A stretch of DNA of 64,000 nucleotides from positions 94,279,333 through 94,343,332 of the forward strand of contig JACSVZ010000004.1 of the NCBI GenBank assembly GCA_014706295.1. The letters run 5' to 3'. Under the pieces are notes generated by a model, which ran no database searches, was not told the DNA's origin, and worked only from the letters and a program-made list of their open reading frames with translations. Each line of letters starts with the position of its first letter. The stretch's first letter is position 1. The stretch is from Lycocorax pyrrhopterus obiensis (lineage: Eukaryota > Chordata > Aves > Passeriformes > Paradisaeidae). Positions 12,683 to 20,640 of the stretch are shown piece by piece. The translations under genes and the position numbers were made by a program.

Positions 12683-13795
12683 TTAAGAGAAACATTGTAT
12701 CCGTCTTTCAAAAGGATGTAAAGGAGGATCCTGGGAACTGCTGACCTGTCACTTTCATCTCTGTGCCTAGGAAGATCATGGAACAGACCCTCCTAGAAGC
12801 ATCCAGAGTAGTGGTCCATGGCTCAGAGTCCCGATGGACATCAGTGACAAGTGGTGTCCCTTAGGGGTCTGTACTGGGACCAGTGTTATTTAATATCTGC
12901 ATTAATGACATGAATAAAGGGATCGAGTGCACCCTCAGCAAACTGCAGATGACACCAAGCTGAGTGGTGCAGTGATACACCTGAAGGACAGGATGCCATC
13001 CAGAGGGACCTGCACAAGCTCCAGAAGTGGCCCATGGGAATCCCGTGAGGTTTAACAAGACCAAGGGCAAGGTGCTGCACCTGGGTCGGGGCAATGCCCG
13101 GTATCAATCCAGGCTGGGGGATGGACAGATCCACAGGAGCCCTGCTGAGGAGGACTTGGGGGTGCTGGTGGGTGAGAGGCTGGACATGACCTCACTGTGT
13201 GCCTTTGCAGCCTGGAGAGCCAAACATGCCCTGGGCTGCATCAAAGGCAGCGAGGGCAGCAGGTGAGGGAGGGGATTCTGCGCCTCTGCTCTGCCCTGGT
13301 GAGACCCCACCTGCAGTGCTGCATCCAGCTCTGGGGTTCCCAGGACAGGAAGGACACGGACCTGTTAGAGCCAGTCCAGAGGAGGCCCACCAAGATGATC
13401 AGAGGGATGGAGCACCTCTGCTATGAGGAAAAGCTGAGAGAATTAGGATTGTTTAGCCAGAAAAAGAGAAGGCTTCAGGATGACTTAATGTGGCCTTCCA
13501 GTACCTGAAGAGAGCCTAGAGGAAAGATGGAAAGAAACCATTTAGTAGGGCATGTAGTGACAGGACAAAGGGGAATGGCTTCAGACTGAGAGTAGGTTTA
13601 GATTAGATATCAGGAAAAAATTATTTACTGTATAGTGTTGAGTCACTGGAACAGGTTGCCCAGAGAAGCTGTGGATGCCCCACCCTGGAAGTGTTCAAGG
13701 CCAGGTTAGATGGGGCTTTGAGCGACCTGGTCTAGTGGAAGGTATCCCTGCCCATGGCAGGGGGTTAGAACTACATGATCTTTAAGGTCCTTTCC
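12683..13795 (+). pseudogene. CR1 LINE ORF2 (reverse transcriptase) 3' part, decayed
   Basis: This is the 3' part of CR1 ORF2, the endonuclease/reverse transcriptase of the main avian LINE. Visible in order are an NIV-x-x-F-x-K segment, a KEDPGN segment near 12717, a KIMEQ-x-LLEA segment near 12770-12800, then directly the TSGVPxGSVLGPVLFN reverse transcriptase block (near 12848-12895), an LHLGRGN segment (near 13075-13100), the SALVRPHL and QRRxTKMIRG segments (near 13290-13410), RELGLFS (near 13437-13460) and the C-terminal FKARLDGAL block. ORF2 ends at a TAG at 13733-13735, followed by 3' UTR. The part between LLEA and the GVPQGS block is missing, including the expected central reverse transcriptase motifs, so there was an internal deletion near 12802. 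Stops and at least two frameshifts (around 12950 and 13200) show it is dead. The LTR element then interrupts the 3' UTR. Confidence 0.92.
13790..13795 (+). repeat. Target-site duplication, left copy (CTTTCC)
   Basis: These six bases lie directly before the TGTTGT start of the left LTR and recur directly after the CA end of the right LTR (14872-14877). Removing one copy and the element restores a normal CR1 3' UTR reading (gtcctttccagcc), which confirms the insertion point. Confidence 0.92.
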
Positions 13796-14062
13796 TGTTG
13801 TATAATGTATTTAAACCCTGTTGGTATGCACTAGCCAAACTCTCACTCAAGACCAGGATCCACACCAGGAACCGATTTTTGGCTCATTAACCTCCTACAA
13901 ACAGCTGTGGCTGCAGGGTGGGCACAAGCCCTATAAATCAAGCCCTGGGAGGAGCCAAAGAAAAGGACGTGGTTGTTCCTGGTTGCTGAGTGCTGCATGT
14001 TGCTGGAGCTCTGCTCTGAGAAATTATAATCCAAGGATCAGAAGACTGCGAGCGCCGGCACA
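13796..14062 (+). repeat. Left (5') LTR
   Basis: 267 bp, starting TGTTGTATAATG and ending CCGGCACA. It aligns to the right LTR without gaps and with 9 substitutions. A TATA-type box (TATAAAT) lies at 13932-13938, about 130 bp before the LTR end, which suits a U3 promoter followed by a short R/U5. The last 15 bases keep several CpGs that the right LTR has lost. No canonical AATAAA is visible, so the polyadenylation signal is unclear. Confidence 0.95.
13932..13938 (+). promoter_or_regulatory. TATA box of the left LTR
   Basis: TATAAAT in the expected place for a U3 promoter. The identical box is present in the right LTR (14741-14747), so selection or recent common origin kept it in both. Transcription would start roughly 25-30 bp downstream (inference). 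Confidence 0.7.
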
Positions 14063-14064
14063 AG

Positions 14065-14082
14065 TGGTGACCCCGACGTGAT
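14065..14082 (+). other. Primer binding site complementary to tRNA-Trp
   Basis: TGGTGACCCCGACGTGAT follows the left LTR after a two-base spacer (AG). From known biology, this 18-mer is the complement of the 3' end of tRNA-Trp, the primer used by avian sarcoma-leukosis-type viruses. The match appears complete over 18 bases, though the flanking CpGs would be expected to decay. Confidence 0.92.
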
Positions 14083-14479
14083 ACCAACATGCAGAGTGAG
14101 AACCGCCGTGGCAAAACACCCAGAAAAGGGGTCTTCCCAGATCTATACCCGGGTGAGAACTGCCACAGTGGGACTATAGTGGCTCATGCCCAAAGAGGTG
14201 TGGGCTGAAGGCCACAGCGGGGGGAAGTCGCGAGACGGCTTCTCTTGGAGCTTGGGAGGCCGAGAAAAGGCTCCCAGAAAAGAGCTCCCAACCATCACCA
14301 GAAGATGTGAAGACCAGGGGCTGGAGGGAAAAGAGTCTGTCAACAAAGAACAGGCCATATTTAAAGCCCTCCAGCATATCCTCTCAAAATCTTTAAAATA
14401 GGATTAAATAAAAAACACCCGAAGAGGTGAGCAACTGGGAACTGAGAAAAATTAACTTAAAGGTCTTGAAAAGAAATGG

Positions 14480-14545
14480 AGTCAAAAAATATTAATTTAA
14501 TTGTTATGTATTAGTCAAAAAATATTAATTTAATTGTTATTTATT
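14480..14545 (+). repeat. 33-bp tandem duplication, AT-rich
   Basis: Two adjacent 33-bp copies (14480-14512 and 14513-14545), each starting AGTCAAAAAATATTAATT and differing at one base (G versus T near the end). It lies in the AT-rich half of the LTR element's internal region. One mismatch in 33 is about the same divergence as between the LTRs, so the duplication may be as old as the insertion or older (inference). Confidence 0.9.
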
Positions 14546-14591
14546 AAAAAGATTAAAAAATATATTAAATATAGTTTGGACAGTGCAAAAC

Positions 14592-14603
14592 AAAAAGGGG
14601 GAA
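14592..14603 (+). other. Polypurine tract
   Basis: AAAAAGGGGGAA, twelve purines followed by one T and then the first base of the right LTR. This is the standard position and composition for the plus-strand primer of retroviral reverse transcription. Confidence 0.9.
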
Positions 14604-14604
14604 T

Positions 14605-14871
14605 TGTTGTATAATGTATTTAAACCCTGTTGGTATGCACTAGCCAAACTCTCACTCAAGACCAGGATCCACACCAGGAACTGATTATTGGCTCATTAAC
14701 CTCCTACAAACAGCTGTGGCTGCAGGGCAGGCACAAGCCCTATAAATCAAGCCCTGGGAGGAGCCAAAGAAAAGGAGGTGGTTGTTCCTGGTTGCTGAGT
14801 GCTGCATGTTGCTGGAGCTCTGCTCTGAGAAATTATAATCCAAGAATCAGAAGACTGCAAGCTCCAGCACA
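14605..14871 (+). repeat. Right (3') LTR
   Basis: 267 bp, starting TGTTGTATAATG and ending CTCCAGCACA. It has a TATA box at 14741-14747. Seven of the nine differences from the left LTR fall at present or inferred former CpG sites. At one place the left copy reads TG and the right reads CA, the two expected decay products of an ancestral CG. This supports one shared ancestor and age-related methylation decay. Confidence 0.95.
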
Positions 14872-14900
14872 CTTTCCAGCCTAAGTCGTTCTATGATTTT
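14872..14900 (+). mobile_element. CR1 3' tail, continued after the LTR insertion
   Basis: Begins with the right copy of the CTTTCC target-site duplication (14872-14877) and continues as the normal CR1 3' end (agcctaagtcgttctatgat) to its terminal repeat. It joins directly to 13795 when the LTR element is removed. Confidence 0.88.
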
Positions 14901-17900
14901 AAATCCTGCCTTAGGTTTCCAAGTTTGCTCATTGCAATTACTGAGTCAATTACTTGTATAAGGATATCTTTTACAAAAAAATCTTTTTTTTTAAAGATGT
15001 GTTATTTAAACTGTCAAACCCACCAGGTTGTAAAGATGCTTAAAGTCCTGTGATACCTACAAGGGTGTGACTGTATAATTTATTTCTATTTCTTAGAAAT
15101 AATTCTAAGGAACTTCTTCCTTTGCAGTAATTAGTTATATGTTTTAGAACATAGTAAAATTACTTTAAAATTCTGCTGTAGATATATTTGAATTTCATTT
15201 AAAAAATGTGAAAAATGATTGGCCAAATTCCCAACTAGTGTGAATAGCAATTTACCTATTTCTTAGGGATTTACTCAAATAACACTAGTGACTGTGAAGG
15301 AGAGCATCTGAGGATGTCTTTGTTTCACATACGTCATTGTTATTAAACTAATCTGAAAGTTCTTTAACTACATTACACCGTTTCTGTTTGCACATAGCTT
15401 ATAGCAACACGAATATTTCAAAATCTTTCCAGTGACTGAGTTATAATAATATCTTACTTATAGATAGTTAAAAATAATATACCCTGTGACCTCACATCTG
15501 TTCAGAACTGGCACACAGATTCTTTATGTAAAAGTGTCTTTACAAAAATTTTCTTATTAGCACCTTTTAAACTTAACTAGTCACAACTGAATAGTTAATT
15601 TTTTAAGCTCTTATGCTTTCAGCGTCTTTATGGTAATGTTACAAATTTGCAATGGAAAAATTAATCACTTTCAAATTGTTTTTTTTGAGTTCATTTTCAT
15701 CATCTCACTGTCAGAAATAAATGGTCTAGGGATAGAAGGGTTGAAATATGATTCTCCCCTGAGTGATTGTAGAACCTCTGTTCTCTCAAACTTACAGGTG
15801 TGGTTGCATTTCAGTCATGATCTCAGAAGATATTATGCACCACTGTACTGTTTTGTTTCTTTTTCAGTTTCATAACTATTTTACCAATTCAAGGCAAAAT
15901 GAAGGTAGACTGGTGTTGGGAGGTGCTTCTGCAAATAATTAATTTTGTATCAGTTTGTTTTTTTTTTTTCTCAGAGCTGTGATTTAAAACTGCCTGAAAT
16001 GTCACAGATGTATGTTTGTTATCTTACCTTCAATTTCTTTGTAAACGTTAAGGCAAGCAGACTTGTCACAACCTCATTTACCATCACGTCTCCAGGAGAA
16101 TCCCCCGCTGCCGTAATTTAACAATATTTTTGGTGACTTTATGATATGATTCAGTGAAATTGCAATACTAAAAGTTTTATCTGCTAATTTAGTGAAATAC
16201 CAACTTGTGATGAATCAATGTCTATAATCTATTTTCTTTTCCACTCATATTAAAATTATAAAGACCTTGTTTTAAAAGTCTTTATGAGTTTCACTGCTTT
16301 CTATGAATGAAGAAAAGGGGAAGTACATTCACTACTCAGAAGCTGCTACCTTGCAGCTTTTCTCCATGCTTGTCATGCAGGATTTGGACCCTTAATTCTC
16401 CACTTTTGTTCATTCAGTAATAAATCCATTCACAGTGGCCCCTGATGGTGAAGTAAGATGTAATAAAAGGCTTTAAACACAAAGGTAAATCGGGAAACAG
16501 ATGAAGGCAAGCCTTTGAAACACGAATTGGGGTTTTTTGCATATCTTCAGTGGCTGTAGCATGTGTTCCTGAGCCATCTGAGAATTAACATGAAAAAGGA
16601 GAATCTACCAAACACTTGAGAGAGGATGCTACCAATTGTTCATAGTTTTTCTGTTCAAAGTCATTTCAAACTTACCAGTTGACCCGAAGCTTAAGTTGAA
16701 ATTTGGTTTCCTCCAGCACTGACACCTAAACAGCATCTGCAATACATGTAGATATGTTATGTAAAATATTTATTTAAGTAAATACCTTACCTGCTCATTA
16801 ACTTCCTTTTAGTTCTGAGTAATTATGACCATTCTACTGGCCAATAGAAAGAAGTTGTCTTAGACAATAATTGTTACCTACACTTGCAAAAAAAGGAGAA
16901 CTTTTTCTTGGCTTTATCTGGGATAAATTTCTGGATAAATTAGAATTGCAATGGTCCTCATTCAAACTAAACAGAAATAATTAATGATGGAAGAGGTTAG
17001 AACTGCAGCAGTCAGATGACAGACCTCAGGTCAACCTCAATCTTAATTCAACTCTGGGATTAAATTTTACTGAATTTACCCATTGTGTCAGTAAAACAGA
17101 TGTTAACTGTCAAAATATCTCCCATGTGTGACTATACACAAACACGCCGAGCACCACCATATTTTCATAGCTGGACATTCAGACATCAAGGCAAAAAAGT
17201 GTTTTGCATTTCAGTGCAGACCGCAATAGATTGCGGATAGTGACATCCCCTCTAGCCACTGAGTTCTCTGTGTAGATGAGGGCTTTAGTACTGAAAGATA
17301 AATACACTGCATTTCATCTGCCATAACCAAATACAGATATTTGAATTGAATGTAAAAAAGTTAACATAAATTATTAATTGATGCCATTAATAATCTCATC
17401 ATTTCCTTGAACAACTCCCCAAAGGTTTTGGTACAATTTTGAAATGTATAGGCATTGAAAGTTTTGTCTCCCTATGGTACTAGGATGCTCCTATGAGATT
17501 TAAATGTTCAGGGTGATAACATTTTAATATACATGATAATCTCAGATACAAGAGGAAGAAATTTTGTGTCTCATTAGACCATCCGGCACAGCTGAGAGAA
17601 GATCCAAATACTGTCTAGTGGGGGGGGTTGCTGTTGATGTACTTCCATCCCTACCTATTCGGAGAAGTGAAATTGATACAATTCCATGATAGCATCAAAT
17701 ATAAGAATTATGCAAGATGAAGGGCCTGTGACTTCCTAACTATTTCTTTAGTGCTTGAGAAGTACAAAAAAAGGGTGGGGGAGGGGGAACATCTTTACTG
17801 AGTCCACCTTGAAAGCTAATATTTCTCACGCCACAGTTAAATGGACTGCAAATATGCACAGGTGTGTAACACATGAATAGAGTTGACTGAGCTAGTGAAG

Positions 17901-20499
17901 GGCGTGATAGGAGTACTGCAATCATGTTACTGTTAGCCCAGGCTAAGGAATGTCAACAGTATACAAGATATTGCAGAGGCTGCAAGTTAATAAAGAGCCA
18001 CAAAGTGCCCTTCTATAAAAAAGCAGTCTTGCCTTCATTTTTATTTTCATTACTGCAGTGTGGTTATTCATTTGTATATTGTCTGTATCAATTAACTACT
18101 AAATTATCTGTTGATTTATCTATCTATTTATTGTCAAAGAGAGGGACTGCTTCTCAGACACTTTCTTGACAATATTTTTAAATGAATGAGCTCTTTTTCA
18201 TCATAACCAGAAAAATGTATTGGAATGGATGAAGAGTCTTTTAAAAATTAGCAGTGTGACCCAGCCCAAAATAAGGATTAGCAGAATTAAGCTCCAGTGT
18301 AATGATATGTGATTTTACACATGAATAGTGCCAAATGGAATGGTTCTCATGTGTAAAGTTATTCACCTGTTTAATGCTGAAAGTATCTTTTCATTTTAAA
18401 TCTGACTTTTGGAGATTTCAACTTCTGTTCTGCCTAAAACCGCAGATGTAATATAATTAGTCAATGGAGAACTTCCTTGATACATCTAAAATTATTGCAA
18501 AGCATTTTCAAAAGTTTGATTGCAAAGTAGAATGAATGATAATTTTTAAAAAGTGTGTTGGAATTTTTAACAATACTTTTCAAAATAATTTATTTGTCTT
18601 TCAGTATTTCACTGAAATAACGAGCAAGGTTATTATTTGTAGATAAGGAAGGGATTTCTGATCCAGTTTTTATCTGATATAGGAAAGTGCATCCAAAGCC
18701 ACTCTGTGTAAGTTTAAAATGTAAGTTTACATTTTAGAACAATTCATTTTTATCAGTAAGTTATTTTTCTTAAAATAATTTTATACATCTCTTGATGAGA
18801 TATGAGCCACAGTCCATGTAAGCAAATGCAAATACTCCTCTTTAAAGGCCTTGCGTTGTGCACTCGCTATTTTGACCTGCTTGTCCTTCAAAATGTGAGA
18901 ACGGATTATATGATTAGGATGCCTGCAAGGAACCTGGAAGAACTGCATTTCTTTTCCTGCTTTGCTCATGTTGCTTGTGTTACCACAGACATTTGCTTTA
19001 TTCCCTTTGGGTACCAAGTCTTTGCCTGAAAAACCCAGACAGGAGCTCTCTCACCCCCTCATCTCCATCTTTTTCTGCCTACCTGGAACACAAGCATTTT
19101 CTGGAGCTTTTGAGAAAGGGGAGAGTGGCTGCTCACAGTGTGCACTGTGAATAGAACAGTCCACAAAATAGACAAAAATAAAGCCATAAAGGATCATCTA
19201 CTGTGCATACATCACTGATTTCAGATTGCTGAGAGTTTACCAGCTGTAGTTATGGTTTTGACAGACTGAGCTGAATTCCAAGCATACTTGAGAAGAAAGG
19301 TTGTTCTGCCATTCTCCAAAAAAAACCAACCTCTGCACCAAATGCTAAGCAAAGGAAAAGCTTTTTCTTTCCCCACAGACAAGCAACAAAAGCTATAATA
19401 TAATAGGATAACAACTTGGTTTTATTTTATTTATTTACTTAATGAATAAGGAGAATGTTGAGTGAGTCAATCAAACCTTTGCAGCACAAAGACTAAGCAG
19501 TAAGAGCTCATTAAGCCCCTTTTCCACTGTTGATTTCAGCTTGAGGAAATTATTTTATTATTAGCAAAAAGTTACCACAAAGCTTGAATTAATAGTAACA
19601 AAACAGACAAATAAAAAAATTCTTTTTGTTGTCCTAAGACTGCACTCAATTGCCAACACTATTAACAACCAGAGATTAAATTTTTTTCAGTTCTCTCACC
19701 CCCTTCAGGGCATTAACTGACAAGACACACAGCAGCTCATAAGTGAAGCTTAAATTTTAACTCTAGATAGGGGCCTCAAGACACCGTTATAGTATAAGTA
19801 ACAAAATACATAGTAATTAGTAATGCTACTGGTGCTTTCTCTGTTTAAATTTTTCCTTCCCTTCTCTTTTTCAGTATTTGGTGAAAGCCTGTTTTGTAGT
19901 CTTTCATTTGTGACATACTGCTCTAATTTTGTGTGCCCAGATCCTGTTAGCTCTGTTTATGTCTAGCCTACCCCAGGTTTTCTCTTCTATGAAAAGAGAT
20001 TTCCTTTGCACTGGACAGTTGAAAATGCTTTGTCTTTTGGATGGAAATCTCTGGTGGGTTGCTTGTATCTTGAGGAGAAAATCCATTTGTCCTAGCACTT
20101 ACAGAGGGACTAGTTTAAAGCTAGCACACCACTCCTCTTTTTTGCTTTCTTCTCGCTTCTTTCTTCTCAAAGAATCAGCAATTTAGTTGACAAAGAATCT
20201 AAAGGTGTTTCCTTCTTTGATTTATACCTACTACCTGACAATAACTTTTATTCAACATCAAACAATCTTCACTCAATTTCTAAACTATCCTGCACTTGTG
20301 TTTTTGAATTGGCTGATGATGAAATAGGAGGCCACTTCCTCTGATGGAATCCCAGCATCCCTGTTTGTGTATTCCCTCTCACCTCAGAAAACTACATTTT
20401 TGCTACTGCTGTCTCACACATGGTGTGAGTGAACCTGAAGCACACATCTGACCATATTGTCAGTGTTGCACTTTGAGATCAAAGCTTGAATTTTGAAGG
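14901..20499. other. Unique AT-rich non-coding DNA
   Basis: No supported gene. Frames such as 15630-15875 (plus, 81 codons) are isolated and featureless. A T12 tract ends in ctcag near 15974, which is acceptor-like but without a partner. Two short near-palindromes occur: TAAAATGTAA/TTACATTTTA around a 2-nt spacer (18715-18736) and TCACAGTG/CACTGTGA (19133-19150). Arms of this size can occur by chance in a window this long. Confidence 0.55.
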
Positions 20500-20640
20500 A
20501 AGTGCAATTTGGTGCAGAACGCTGTCAAGATGTGGCCCATGTTGGCTGCATTTGTGTTGATTGCTCCACACTGGTTACTTAGACAGAGTTTGAGGCATTT
20601 CCTTGGTGCCTGCAAGACCACATTTAGACTGGCTGTGGGT
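20500..20640 (+). mobile_element. Probable L2-like LINE ORF2 C-terminal remnant
   Basis: The plus-strand translation from about 20509 shows a VQNA motif, then, about 16 residues on, VLIAxHWLxRQ, then an F-L-x-x-C-K-T stretch. This order and spacing resemble the region after the reverse transcriptase of L2-clade LINEs (VQNAAAR, then VLxALHWLPxRQR, then FKxLVLxYK). The match is short, with a likely one-codon deletion at HWL-RQ, and the ends are not visible. L2 is ancient and inactive in birds, so such decay is expected. It could be coincidence. A translated search against L2 consensus sequences would decide. Confidence 0.45.

Larger units (their letters stand above)
14063..14604 (+). other. Internal region of the miniature LTR element
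   Basis: 542 bp with no viral gene. The first 200 bp are GC- and CpG-rich and contain two GGTGAGAA/AGTGAGAA-type stretches (around 14094 and 14151) that resemble each other and resemble splice donors. The last 200 bp are strongly AT-rich and contain a 33-bp tandem duplication. A 71-codon open frame (14186-14401) has charged residues and a C-terminal amphipathic-looking stretch but no family I can name. The region may hold a packaging signal and leader, which is inference from its position only. Confidence 0.75.
13796..14871 (+). mobile_element. Miniature non-autonomous LTR retrotransposon (alpharetrovirus-type primer site)
   Basis: A 1,076-bp element with two 267-bp LTRs of exactly equal length that start TG and end CA, a primer binding site two bases inside the left LTR, a 12-base polypurine tract just before the right LTR, and a 6-bp duplicated target. 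The internal region is 542 bp and holds no recognisable gag, protease, reverse transcriptase, integrase or envelope sequence. The largest internal frame (14186-14401, plus, 71 codons) matches nothing I recognise. Retroviral integrases of the alpha and beta groups make 6-bp duplications, and avian alpharetroviruses prime with tRNA-Trp. The element therefore looks like a derivative mobilised in trans by such a virus (inference). It sits inside the 3' UTR of an older CR1 copy. The LTRs differ at 9 of 267 positions with no indel, so the insertion is neither fresh nor very ancient. It could instead be a deletion derivative of a longer family. Confidence 0.93.

Noticed and set aside
13027..13508. 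Two overlapping plus frames of 79 and 103 codons as possible genes
   Set aside because: They are pieces of CR1 ORF2 split by a frameshift ([28 protein letters not shown] blocks), not host genes.
13821..14884. Two nearly identical frames (13821-14081 and 14630-14884) as a duplicated gene
   Set aside because: Both are the same frame read through the left and right LTRs. The repetition is due to the LTR pair.
18715..19150. Two short near-palindromes (18715-18736 and 19133-19150)
   Set aside because: Arms of 8-10 bases with 2-nt spacers are expected by chance in a 64-kb AT-rich window.
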